64,000 nt of DNA from positions 124,001 to 188,000 of the forward strand of contig DDLX01000018.1 in NCBI GenBank assembly GCA_002340355.1. Reading direction: 5' to 3'. The translations under genes and the position numbers were made by a program. This stretch comes from Cytophagales bacterium UBA2561. Lineage in GTDB: Bacteria > Bacteroidota > Bacteroidia > Cytophagales > Thermoflexibacteraceae. The notes beneath the pieces were generated by a model. The model made no database searches. It saw only the letters and a list, made by a program, of their open reading frames with translations, and was not told the DNA's origin. Of the stretch, positions 1-8,258 are shown one piece after another (position 1 is the first letter of the stretch; each line of letters begins with the position of its first letter).

Positions 1-122
1 TATTTTCCATCTGCATTCTGAATTGGAATTACTTCGAATGGTACACCAATCGTTTTGGTTAAACTTTGAACTACATTCTGAAATAAAGACGAATTTCGAG
101 TACAAATAATTATAGAAATCAT
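1..122 (-). CDS. Glycosyltransferase family 2, N-terminal fragment
   Basis: A reverse-strand frame opens with ATG at 122-120 and runs off the left edge after about 40 codons. The translation begins MISIIICTRN, the classic first beta-strand and nucleotide-binding turn of GT-A fold family 2 glycosyltransferases, and continues with the TIGVPFEV segment typical of Bacteroidota members. It would transfer a sugar from an NDP-sugar, probably onto a surface glycan. Only the start is visible, so acceptor and donor cannot be inferred. It is divergent from kdsA, which also serves envelope glycan synthesis. Confidence 0.75.
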   Translation of the reverse strand, partial: MISIIICTRNSSLFQNVVQSLTKTIGVPFEVIPIQNADGK

Positions 123-245
123 TGAAAATGAATTTATTATAAATCCAAAAATACTAGTTTACTTTATATAATTACACAAAAAACAAATACATAAACTGAC
201 CTGAAGCAGTTAAATTTTTATGTAATTTGCCAACTTTCTATGGTT

Positions 246-393
246 TAGAGGTTGTTTAAAAATTTTTGAAAAATAGCTTTCATTGTTCAATATTGCTGGT
301 TTCCATAAAGTAGGGTTTGCAAATTATACTTTATGGAAATTTATATAAAAATTTGATAATCAATATTTTATTTGAAAATAAAAACAACCTCTA
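246..393. repeat. Symmetric MITE-like palindromic element (copy A)
   Basis: Inverted ends GAGGTTGTTT (248-257) and AAACAACCTC (382-391) are flanked by TA on both sides (246-247, 392-393). At the exact centre (303-336, same midpoint 319.5) lies a 34 bp hairpin with arms CCATAAAGTA and TACTTTATGG around a TTTGCAAA-like core. The element has no ORF. The end sequence and TA duplication suggest mobilisation in trans by a transposase (inference). The same central hairpin recurs at three other places in the window. It fills most of the 328-base gap between the glycosyltransferase and kdsA. Confidence 0.7.
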
Positions 394-450
394 TCCATTT
401 TATCTAAAAAATTCCATAACTATTCATCACTCTAAAACGCATTATTTTTC

Positions 451-1245
451 ATGCAAAATTTATATCATGAATTACAGACGAAGCCCTTTTTGATAGCGGG
501 TCCTTGTGTTATCGAAAATGAGGATATGATTTTAGATTTAGCGTTCGAATTACAAAAAATCACGCAAAAAACAGGATTTACATATATTTTTAAAGCCTCT
601 TTTGACAAGGCAAACCGAACTTCAGTAGATTCATTTCGAGGGTTAGGAATGAAAAAAGGATTAGAAATTTTGGCAAAAGTCAAAGCGACGACAGGACTAC
701 CTATTTTGACGGATATTCATGAAAGTTGGCAAGCAGAACCTGTTTCGGAAATAGCTGATATTCTGCAAATTCCAGCCTTTTTATGTCGACAAACGGATTT
801 ATTATTAGCAAGTGCAAAAACGCAAAAAATTGTCAATATCAAGAAAGCTCAATTTTTGTCAGGGCATGATATGATTTATCCTGCCCAAAAAGTAGAAACA
901 GGAGGAAATAGGCAAATTTTATTGACCGAACGAGGAAATATTTTCGGAAATAATGATTTGGTCGTTGATTTTCGAAATATTTTAGAAATGCAAAAATTTG
1001 GATTTCCTGTGGTCATGGATGTTACACATTCAGTACAAAAACCAGGGGGAGCAGGTGGAAAAAGTGGCGGAAATCGAACTTATGCTCCACCAATGGCGTA
1101 TGCAGCGGCGGCACTCGGTGTAAAAGGTTTCTTTATTGAGACGCATCGAGAACCTGAAAAAGCACTTTCGGATGGTGCAAATATGATTCCATTGGATAAA
1201 ATGGAAGCTGTTTTGACAAGACTACAAAAATACATTTCGGTATAA
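451..1245 (+). CDS. kdsA: 3-deoxy-8-phosphooctulonate synthase (KDO-8-P synthase)
   Basis: Condenses phosphoenolpyruvate with arabinose 5-phosphate to give KDO-8-phosphate, the committed step toward the KDO of lipopolysaccharide, in the cytosol. The 264-residue length fits the family. The N-terminal IAGPCVIE motif carries Cys19 where metal-independent enzymes such as that of E. coli have Asn. Together with the Glu230 and Asp241 pair in ETHREPEKALSDG (spacing 11, as in the Aquifex metal site) this marks the metal-dependent class. His of DVTHSVQ completes the site. It stands alone on the plus strand and converges on tgt. Confidence 0.95.
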   Translation: MQNLYHELQTKPFLIAGPCVIENEDMILDLAFELQKITQKTGFTYIFKASFDKANRTSVDSFRGLGMKKGLEILAKVKATTGLPILTDIHESWQAEPVSEIADILQIPAFLCRQTDLLLASAKTQKIVNIKKAQFLSGHDMIYPAQKVETGGNRQILLTERGNIFGNNDLVVDFRNILEMQKFGFPVVMDVTHSVQKPGGAGGKSGGNRTYAPPMAYAAAALGVKGFFIETHREPEKALSDGANMIPLDKMEAVLTRLQKYISV

Positions 1246-1251
1246 AAATTA

Positions 1252-1282
1252 AACCTACCAAGTTTCAAAAATTTGGTAGGTT
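1252..1282 (-). terminator. Hairpin terminator between kdsA and tgt
   Basis: AACCTACCAA (1252-1261) pairs with TTGGTAGGTT (1273-1282). Read on the minus strand the hairpin is followed by TTTAATTTTTAT, so it suits the tgt operon ending at 1304. It can also serve kdsA on the plus strand, although the U-run is poorer there. Confidence 0.75.
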
Positions 1283-1303
1283 AGAATAATTGATACTCAG
1301 TTG

Positions 1304-2437
1304 TTACAATCGTTGCATCAATTGAGGAATCATCTTGTTTTTCCAAGCTCGGAAATCACCTGCCAAAATATGTTTTCGAGCCTCATCAACCAGCCATAAA
1401 TAGAAAGTCAAGTTATGAATACTTGCAATTTGTGCGCCTAATATTTCCTTACTTTTGAGCAAATGACGAATATAAGCTTTAGAATAAAACGTACTGGCAT
1501 ACCCTCCTAATTCGGCATCAATGGGCGAAAAATCAGCTTCCCATTTTTTATTTCGCATATTCAAAATGCCTTGAGTCGTGAAAAGCATTCCGTTTCGAGC
1601 ATTTCGGGTAGGCATCACACAATCAAACATATCCACGCCCAAAGCAATACATTCTAAAATATTTTCGGGTGTACCCACCCCCATTAAATAACGAGGTTTA
1701 TCAGAAGGCAAAATAGCACAAACCAACTCAGTAGTTTCGTACATTTCTTCGTGTGGTTCACCAACAGAAAGTCCACCAATGGCATTACCTTCCCGATTCA
1801 TCGAGGCAATAAATTCAGCCGATTTTTGACGTAAATCTTTATAGACACTTCCTTGTACAATTGGGAATAAAACTTGGGAATAACCGTATTTTGGTGAAGT
1901 TTTATCAAAATGGTCACAACAACGTTTGAGCCAACGGTGCGTCATATCCATTGAGGTACGAGCATACTCATAATCACAGGGATACGGAGGACATTCGTCA
2001 AAAGCCATGATAATATCTGCACCAATTGAACGCTGAATTTCCATGACGTTCTCAGGCGTAAAAAGGTGTTTTGAACCATCAATATGTGAAGCAAAAGTTA
2101 CTCCCTCCTCTTTAATTTTTCGAGTTCCTGCCAAAGAATAAACCTGATAACCACCGCTATCGGTCAAAATAGGACGTTCCCAACCATTAAATTGGTGTAA
2201 ACCTCCTGCTTTTTCCAAGATGTCTAACCCCGGGCGCAAATACAAATGGTAAGTATTTCCCAAAATAATTTGTGCCTGAATATCATCGGTTAATTCCCGT
2301 TGATGAACAGCTTTGACCGTTCCTGCTGTCCCGACTGGCATAAAAATCGGAGTCAAGATTTCGCCGTGTGCCGTTGTAATTTTCCCTGCACGTGCTTTAG
2401 ACTGAGGGTCTTGTGTTTGTAATTCGAAAAAAGGCAA
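1304..2437 (-). CDS. tgt: tRNA-guanine transglycosylase
   Basis: Exchanges guanine 34 for a queuine precursor (preQ1) in tRNAs with GUN anticodons. The 377-residue protein has the family's TIM-barrel motifs: ILTDSGGYQVYSL with the general acid/base Asp, AFDECPPYP, GGLSVGE, and MFDCVMPTRNARNG with the nucleophilic Asp. The usual CxCxxC zinc ligands near the C-terminus are absent. The corresponding segment reads DAELGGYASTFYSKAY, although the following SIHN histidine is kept. I recall this from other Bacteroidota Tgt proteins, so it is probably a lineage trait and not damage. It starts 2 bases after the ferredoxin gene and is the last gene of a three-gene operon. Confidence 0.95.
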   Translation of the reverse strand: MPFFELQTQDPQSKARAGKITTAHGEILTPIFMPVGTAGTVKAVHQRELTDDIQAQIILGNTYHLYLRPGLDILEKAGGLHQFNGWERPILTDSGGYQVYSLAGTRKIKEEGVTFASHIDGSKHLFTPENVMEIQRSIGADIIMAFDECPPYPCDYEYARTSMDMTHRWLKRCCDHFDKTSPKYGYSQVLFPIVQGSVYKDLRQKSAEFIASMNREGNAIGGLSVGEPHEEMYETTELVCAILPSDKPRYLMGVGTPENILECIALGVDMFDCVMPTRNARNGMLFTTQGILNMRNKKWEADFSPIDAELGGYASTFYSKAYIRHLLKSKEILGAQIASIHNLTFYLWLVDEARKHILAGDFRAWKNKMIPQLMQRL

Positions 2438-2439
2438 AA

Positions 2440-2679
2440 TTAATGTCGTTTTTTTACTATTTCTACTTGAATAATTTTAACAGGACAGTTTTGGGCAGCT
2501 TGTAAGTTTTGTTCATACTCCTCTAAACCGACTAAGGCTTTGTATATTCCTTTTTTTTCTTTGCCTTCGATAAGTGTACACCGTCCGTCTCTTTTGGAAA
2601 CTCGCCATCTTTCGGGGGCAACTTCAACACAAGCATTGCAACCAATGCACTTCCCTCTGTAAAACAGTATTCTAACCAT
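2440..2679 (-). CDS. Small [4Fe-4S] ferredoxin
   Basis: A 79-residue protein with CIGCNAC near the N-terminus and a distal CPV cysteine, a single-cluster ferredoxin pattern (CxxCxxC...CP). It presumably passes electrons or supports the cluster chemistry of the U32 protein encoded just upstream, whose 3' end it overlaps by 8 bases (translational coupling likely). It is followed 2 bases later by tgt. The electron partner is inferred from context only. Confidence 0.85.
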   Translation of the reverse strand: MVRILFYRGKCIGCNACVEVAPERWRVSKRDGRCTLIEGKEKKGIYKALVGLEEYEQNLQAAQNCPVKIIQVEIVKKRH

Positions 2680-3913
2680 TAGGCACTATTTTATATAATT
2701 TGGCAGAAGGACGGATGACTTCATCAACCTTGAGGGAAAATACATCTCCTTTTTTGACCGATTCGACACCTATACCATCTACTCTAAGTTCCTTAATATC
2801 TACTTTCACGATTCCAATATTGGGTCCTGTAATCATCAATTGATCACCAATTTTTAATGAATGTGATTCCATCCGAAACTCTCCAACTCCAATTTTTCCA
2901 AAATATTTAATGCCTCGTCCCAGAAAAATCTTTCTTTCGGTTGCTTTTGAGCCATAGGAATCATTCCATTCGCCCATTTTCCGACCCAAATAATAGCCAT
3001 CCCAAAAACCTCGATTATAGACTTTGGCTAATTCTTTTGTCCAATTATCAACTTTATCACGGGTGTAAGTTCCTTCTTGAATTGAAGTAATGGCTTCTTT
3101 GTAACTTCGCACCACCGTATCGACATAATCGGCTGAACGACCTCTACCTTCAATTTTAAGAACACTAACGCCAGCTTCTATAATTTTATCTAAAAAACCA
3201 ATCGTACATAAATCCTTAGCACTCATAATATATTCATTATCAATGCTTAATTCAATACCATCTTCTTTACTGGTTACAATATATTCTTTTCTACAATTTT
3301 GAATACATGCCCCTCTATTTGCCGAAGCATTATGCGAATGTAAACTCAAATAACATTTTCCTGAAACCGCCATACACAAAGCTCCATGCCCAAAAACTTC
3401 TAATCGTATTAACTCCCCAGAAACTCCTCGAATCTGTTTCTTTTCAATACTCCTTGCAATTTCAGATACTTGCCGAAGACTTAGTTCACGAGATAAAACC
3501 ATCACATCCGCAAAATTGGCATAAAATTCAACGGTTTCCACATTCGTAACATTAACCTGAGTCGAAATATGCAAAGGCATTCCAACTGATTTACAATACG
3601 ACATAATCGCATGATCAGAAGCAATAATCGCCGTAATTTCGTTTTCTTTTGCCGCATCTACGATGGTTTTCATTAACCGAATATCGTGGTCGTAAAGAAT
3701 CGTATTAATGGTCAGGTAGGTTTTAACGTTATATTCTTGACAAATACGACTAATTTCTTTTAAGTCCTCAAGGGTAAAATTAATGGAGGAGCGCGCCCTC
3801 ATATTGAGTTGTTCGACCCCAAAATAAACAGAATTACAACCTGCTTTTAGGGCAGCTAAAAGTGATTCGTGTGAGCCTACGGGGGCTAAAATTTCGATTT
3901 CTCTTTGATTCAT
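2672..3913 (-). CDS. U32 family protein, probable tRNA/rRNA hydroxylation factor (TrhP/RlhA type)
   Basis: Members of 'peptidase family U32' such as TrhP and RlhA are RNA hydroxylation factors (ho5U34 of tRNA, ho5C2501 of 23S rRNA) and not peptidases. The 413-residue protein has the N-terminal barrel (EILAPVGSHESLLAALKAG, YFGVEQLNMRAR) and the diagnostic cysteine cluster GHGALCMAVSGKC followed by RGACIQNCRKEY, expected to bind an iron-sulphur cluster. A C-terminal beta domain (GDQLMITGPNIG) follows. Length matches the short TrhP-like form better than RlhA. It leads an operon with a ferredoxin and tgt, which supports a role at the tRNA wobble position. Confidence 0.85.
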   Translation of the reverse strand: MNQREIEILAPVGSHESLLAALKAGCNSVYFGVEQLNMRARSSINFTLEDLKEISRICQEYNVKTYLTINTILYDHDIRLMKTIVDAAKENEITAIIASDHAIMSYCKSVGMPLHISTQVNVTNVETVEFYANFADVMVLSRELSLRQVSEIARSIEKKQIRGVSGELIRLEVFGHGALCMAVSGKCYLSLHSHNASANRGACIQNCRKEYIVTSKEDGIELSIDNEYIMSAKDLCTIGFLDKIIEAGVSVLKIEGRGRSADYVDTVVRSYKEAITSIQEGTYTRDKVDNWTKELAKVYNRGFWDGYYLGRKMGEWNDSYGSKATERKIFLGRGIKYFGKIGVGEFRMESHSLKIGDQLMITGPNIGIVKVDIKELRVDGIGVESVKKGDVFSLKVDEVIRPSAKLYKIVPNG

Positions 3914-4081
3914 TTGTGTTAATGTTGTCCGATAATTTTGCCTAAAAAGTGCTTTTATAATTACTCAACCTTAAATTTTAATCCAAAGATATTAATTTTC
4001 AAAATCTTATCCCTTTTCGGTTTGGTGTTAAACGAAGCGTGACTAAGTCGTAAAAATGTGATAAAGGAGAACCAAATTAGT

Positions 4082-4999
4082 CTAATGCAGATTCTGAATC
4101 GCTTGAATAATATCTTGACATTCTTCTTCGTCAATATATTCCAAAATATCATTTTCCAGTCCACTTGTTTGATAACCACCTTTGTATTTATACTGACAAC
4201 TCTCAGTATCTATTTCACAAACAGCACATTTTGGAATGACAGCATTTTCATCTTTGCATTGTTGGACTAAACTTTTAATTTGATGATTTGTCGTACAAAT
4301 GTAAATGGCTAAATACCATTTTCCTTTACAAATCAATTTTAAATCGTGAATTTCAATATTTTTTGATTCAGCAAAACTTTCTAAATCCACTTTTTGTGAT
4401 TCTAATTGTTCATACAAATTATCAATACGATTTTTGTCTTTTACATGATGACCGTATTGAACTTGTGCAGAATAATCTTCCGAACATTGATATTTTAAGG
4501 CTTCCAAAGAAATGAAATACAAGGAGTTCGTATAATTTTGAAAATTATCTTCGACAAAATCCAAAATTTCATCTGTAATTTGATTAGCAGACAAATACGT
4601 CAATTTCTCAATCAATTTTTTCAGATTATTTCGAGTCGCAAAATACGTTTCAATCGAATAATATTTGAGAATAAAAAGTGATTTTAAGGTTCGATAATCA
4701 ATTTCATCTTCTTGCAATGGTCGATAAGGTCGGCTGTCTCGGTCAATAATTCCTAACACTAAATGCTCATTTTCTGGACGTTCGTCAAATTTTGGTTGTA
4801 ATCTGTCAATTGCTTTAATCACATTATCACAGCCCGAAGCGTAATCCTCTACCATATTCATGGGGAAAATTTTTACTTCTTTGCCTGCTTTCTCGGCTAT
4901 TCGAGCATAAATCTGTGAGTCGTCTTTTCCCTCAACTAACAAAAAAGGACATTTTTCACGAACCGCTTCATCCAATAACTCAAATAAGTCGCTTTTCAT
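4082..4999 (-). CDS. DUF4435/TOPRIM protein, AriB-like effector candidate
   Basis: A 305-residue protein with a TOPRIM-like active site at the N-terminus: FLLVEGKDDSQIY (Glu23, Asp26, Asp27) and VLGIIDRDSRP (Asp86, Asp88). This is the layout of DUF4435 proteins, including AriB of the PARIS anti-phage system, a nuclease that cleaves tRNA when released. A later segment has a CAVCEIDTESC pair. Its ATG shares one base with the stop of the upstream ATPase gene (TAATG), indicating coupled translation. Family and pairing are well supported. Defence activity is inference. Confidence 0.8.
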   Translation of the reverse strand: MKSDLFELLDEAVREKCPFLLVEGKDDSQIYARIAEKAGKEVKIFPMNMVEDYASGCDNVIKAIDRLQPKFDERPENEHLVLGIIDRDSRPYRPLQEDEIDYRTLKSLFILKYYSIETYFATRNNLKKLIEKLTYLSANQITDEILDFVEDNFQNYTNSLYFISLEALKYQCSEDYSAQVQYGHHVKDKNRIDNLYEQLESQKVDLESFAESKNIEIHDLKLICKGKWYLAIYICTTNHQIKSLVQQCKDENAVIPKCAVCEIDTESCQYKYKGGYQTSGLENDILEYIDEEECQDIIQAIQNLH

Positions 5000-6264
5000 T
5001 ATTTTAATTCGGTTAAATATCTGGTATTTTTTCGGGAAATAGAAGGACTGTGTGAAGCCACAATAATTTGGGCATTTGGATTTATTTCATTGAGTAAAGG
5101 CAAAAATTCTCGTTGCCATTTCATATTTAAAGAAAGTTCTGGTTCGTCAATAATTAAAAAATTGCGATTTTGCCCAATAATTAAGAATAAGGTCAAAATA
5201 CTGAGTAAGTTGCGTTCTCCACTGGAAAGGTCTTCTAATTCATGTTTTTTTTCATTACCTAAATAAATATAAACTTCTTCTTCATTTACAACTAATTTTT
5301 TATTCTTATAAAGATGTTCGTTAAAAATTTTGATTAATTTGGTAATAGATTCTAATGAAGGATTTGGTTTTTCTGCTTCTTCAATCATATTTAATAACAT
5401 TGCTCGAAAAATTTTACTTTTTTGAATTAATTTTTTATCATTTGTGTTTAAGTATGCTTCAACTCTGTTTACTAAAGATGAATTTTCTTGCTTCATAGCT
5501 TGTAGTATAAAATTTTTATGTTGCTGAATACGAGTATTAAAGTCTTGGGGTAAAGCAAAATTTATTTCTTGTTTTTCTTCTATATCTACGGCTTGTGATA
5601 TGGTATCAAAAAAAGCATTTTTAATTTTTTGTGAAATAAACTCCTGTCCTTTACGGTATTCATTTGTAATTAATTCTGCAACATCTCTAATATCAAGAAA
5701 ACTAATAAATAAATGAGATTCAAAATTAGTTCGTCGAATAATATTCTGATGTTGTCCTTGAAATGTAATTCGTCTAAGTGCCATATCCAATAAATCTTCA
5801 ATTGACTGATAAAGAGAAGTTTTTGTAATATTAGCATTTTTATTTTTTTCTCGTGAAATTACACTTTGCATATTATTTAACAAATCTTCTACTAATTCCC
5901 AAGAATTATTATTTTCTTGTTGTACAATTCCTCGATGTACATCAAATAATACCGAACTTGTATCAAGAAAGTCTGAATCATTCCATTTATAATTTTTAGG
6001 TAAACCAGTGAATTCTTGTCGTCTAATTGTTAAAATACCATCAGTATTATCTTTTTTATATCTAAGTTTTATTTCTTGTACTTTTTCTTCCAATAACATA
6101 TCTTCATTACCACTCAAAACCGCAAATAAAATCTTCAATAAAGTGGTTTTTCCAGAGCCATTTTCGCCATAAATAACGCTGATTGGTTCTGGGGAAAATT
6201 CTAAATATTTTTCCTCTTCGGGGTCTTTAAAACCTTTGATATAAATGCTGTTGAGGCGTATCAT
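4999..6264 (-). CDS. AAA/ABC-type ATPase, AriA-like sensor candidate
   Basis: A 421-residue SMC/OLD-like ATPase. Walker A is GENGSGKTT (residues 33-41), the ABC signature LSSGERN lies near 346, Walker B FLIIDEPELSLN near 369-380, and the switch histidine in ASHSPSI near 405. Between them lies a long helical insertion rich in charged residues. This matches AAA_15-type ATPases that pair with DUF4435 proteins in PARIS, where the ATPase assembly holds the nuclease until a phage trigger is sensed. The gene order ATPase then TOPRIM protein is the same. Other ATPase-TOPRIM pairs (OLD/Gabija-like) are the main alternative. Confidence 0.8.
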   Translation of the reverse strand: MIRLNSIYIKGFKDPEEEKYLEFSPEPISVIYGENGSGKTTLLKILFAVLSGNEDMLLEEKVQEIKLRYKKDNTDGILTIRRQEFTGLPKNYKWNDSDFLDTSSVLFDVHRGIVQQENNNSWELVEDLLNNMQSVISREKNKNANITKTSLYQSIEDLLDMALRRITFQGQHQNIIRRTNFESHLFISFLDIRDVAELITNEYRKGQEFISQKIKNAFFDTISQAVDIEEKQEINFALPQDFNTRIQQHKNFILQAMKQENSSLVNRVEAYLNTNDKKLIQKSKIFRAMLLNMIEEAEKPNPSLESITKLIKIFNEHLYKNKKLVVNEEEVYIYLGNEKKHELEDLSSGERNLLSILTLFLIIGQNRNFLIIDEPELSLNMKWQREFLPLLNEINPNAQIIVASHSPSISRKNTRYLTELK

Positions 6265-6431
6265 TCTGATTTTATCTGATTAATTTACAGGATAAATTCA
6301 TTATCAAAAAATCTTATCTCAGGTGTAATGAGTCTCCCGACTCGACCCAAGAGCGAAACAAATTTATCAAAAATCTGATTCTTTTACAAGCAGTTCTAAC
6401 ACATTTAAGCCACATTAAATCAGAACATTGT

Positions 6432-7190
6432 TTAAATATATCCCAATATTTTGTAGGCTATCATTCCTATCCATTCTTTGAACAAAATATGCCACCACAT
6501 CAGGACTTTAGGAGAGGGAATAATGACAGAAGTCTGGTCAACGGAATAAAAATCAGTACTAAACGAATCAGCAATAACGTTTTCATACTGAAAACAGGCT
6601 TGCGCTCGTCTCATATGAAAAGCCGAAGTAATAATGATATATTTTTGATTTGGAAACTGCTCTTGTAAGATTTTAGCCGAATTGATGGCATTTTCATGGG
6701 TATTTTTAGAATTATTTTCCATAATCAAATCCGACTCGGCAACTCCACAATTCAAAAATACATTTCTTAAACTACGTTCAGGATTAATCATTCTGCCAGT
6801 CATATCAAAGTCAGAAGCTCCACTCACCAAAATCTTTTTAATTTTTTTCTCCTTATAAAGTCGAATAGCGTGTAACAATCTATCTGCTCCTTTGAGAAAA
6901 TGAACGCGGTCAGTAGGAGATTTGTAAGGTTGCGAAAAACCCGTTAAAACTATCCCAACTTCATATTGATTTTCAGTAATATCTTCAAATAAAACAGGTG
7001 GAACTTCCCATGCCAAAAATGCCCGATTTATCAAATAAGGATTTGTAAAAATGACGAAAAATAAGACTAAAATTCGTACAGCTCTTTGGCGTTGTTTAGC
7101 TGACTTGGTGATGACTGCCCAAAGCATCAAAAGGCAAATCCAAGTAAATGGCAAAAGTAAAAGATAAAGTGTTTTGGAAACGAAAAACAT
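6432..7190 (-). CDS. YdcF/SanA/ElyC-family envelope protein (DUF218)
   Basis: A 252-residue protein with two hydrophobic segments at the N-terminus (about residues 5-24 and 39-56) followed by a DUF218 domain: VGIVLTGF, a KKILVSGAS strand, ENNSKNTHENA and YIIITSAFHMRRAQ. These match the E. coli YdcF/SanA/ElyC family, linked to cell-envelope integrity and vancomycin tolerance. The catalytic activity of the family is unclear. It stands alone on the minus strand, 88 bases beyond the start side of the terminator serving the SPFH gene. Confidence 0.85.
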   Translation of the reverse strand: MFFVSKTLYLLLLPFTWICLLMLWAVITKSAKQRQRAVRILVLFFVIFTNPYLINRAFLAWEVPPVLFEDITENQYEVGIVLTGFSQPYKSPTDRVHFLKGADRLLHAIRLYKEKKIKKILVSGASDFDMTGRMINPERSLRNVFLNCGVAESDLIMENNSKNTHENAINSAKILQEQFPNQKYIIITSAFHMRRAQACFQYENVIADSFSTDFYSVDQTSVIIPSPKVLMWWHILFKEWIGMIAYKILGYI

Positions 7191-7221
7191 CGGTTTGTTA
7201 TGAGTTTGAGGATAGATTTAG

Positions 7222-7259
7222 AAACAAAAAACCTGTAAAACGGAAAGATTTTACAGGTT
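7222..7259 (-). terminator. Rho-independent terminator after the SPFH gene
   Basis: AACCTGTAAAA (7230-7240) pairs with TTTTACAGGTT (7249-7259). On the minus strand the stem is followed by TTTTTTGTTT, a good U-run, placing it directly after the SPFH gene that stops at 7278. Confidence 0.9.
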
Positions 7260-7277
7260 CAAAAAATTGAATATCAA

Positions 7278-8168
7278 TTATTTACGTTTAAAATTTGGTG
7301 TAAACAAAACATTTCCACCATCTCCACCAACATATTGAGGCATTTTACTACCTCCTGCCTTCCATGCTTCAATCCATTGTTGTTGAACCAATAAAGGCGT
7401 TAAACTTTGCTGGCGCAATTTATTGGCTTTGGCTTCGGCATCGGCTTGAATTAGTAAACTTTTAGCGCGTCCTTCAGCTTGAGCAATCTGTTTCTCAGCA
7501 TCGGCTTTTGTCTGAGCTAATTCCTCTTGTTTTTTGAGAGATAATTGTTTAGCATTCACTTTCGCTTCGATGTTCATTCGAACACTTTTTGGCAATCTGA
7601 TTTCACCCAATAAAACCACTTGTTCAATTTTAAAACCTTCTGGTTCAAGAAGTTGTCGAATACCTTTTTCAGCTTCACTCTGGAATTGTTCTCGTTTCTG
7701 GTAAAGGTCTTCGGCAGTATATTTGGAGGCTGTTTTATTAAATGCTTGTCGCAAATAATTTTTGATAATTGTGTGGTTCAATTGTCCCAACGGACGGCGA
7801 TATTTCTTAAAAATACCCACGACTGAGGATTCTTCAATTTTATAATTAATACTGACATCAAATCCACATCCTAACCCGTCTTTGGTCGTAACTCGAAATT
7901 CTTGGTTACCCGGACTTTCAGGCGAATTGGCTTGAGCATACACACTATTTTGAACAAAAGTTGGAAACTCGTAAATCTCGGTAGCATATGGATTATACCA
8001 AACAATTCCCGTCACTTGAGTAACATCCTGAACTCCTTTTTCACTCCCAATTAAGGCAACTTCAATTCCTACGTGTCCCGCATCGATTTTTTCACAACCA
8101 CATCCAAAAAGTGATGAACTTAGTAAAGCCATCATCATGATGTTTTTTAGTAATCTTTTCATAATCAA
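7278..8168 (-). CDS. SPFH/band 7 (prohibitin-like) lipoprotein
   Basis: A 296-residue protein with a lipoprotein signal peptide ending in SSSLFGC, then EKIDAGHVGIEVALIG typical of prohibitin-type SPFH domains, YKIEESSV, and a long Ala/Gln/Lys/Glu coiled coil (KQEELAQTKADAEKQIAQAE) in the second half. SPFH proteins build large membrane-associated rings that organise membrane domains or regulate proteases. A lipobox in place of a transmembrane anchor is notable. Start could be the second Met at 8162. It ends in a strong terminator and is likely monocistronic. Confidence 0.85.
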   Translation of the reverse strand: MIMKRLLKNIMMMALLSSSLFGCGCEKIDAGHVGIEVALIGSEKGVQDVTQVTGIVWYNPYATEIYEFPTFVQNSVYAQANSPESPGNQEFRVTTKDGLGCGFDVSINYKIEESSVVGIFKKYRRPLGQLNHTIIKNYLRQAFNKTASKYTAEDLYQKREQFQSEAEKGIRQLLEPEGFKIEQVVLLGEIRLPKSVRMNIEAKVNAKQLSLKKQEELAQTKADAEKQIAQAEGRAKSLLIQADAEAKANKLRQQSLTPLLVQQQWIEAWKAGGSKMPQYVGGDGGNVLFTPNFKRK

Positions 8169-8258
8169 TTTGTTAGTTTTTCATTATTTTGATTTCAAAT
8201 CTTCATTTCTGAGATAGAAACCTTCTCAAAGATAATAAAAAAACACGAGTTTCGGAAA

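Noticed and set aside
1304..2437. Frameshift or damage in tgt as cause of the missing cysteines
   Set aside because: The reading frame is continuous, flanking motifs align at normal spacing, and the overall length is normal.
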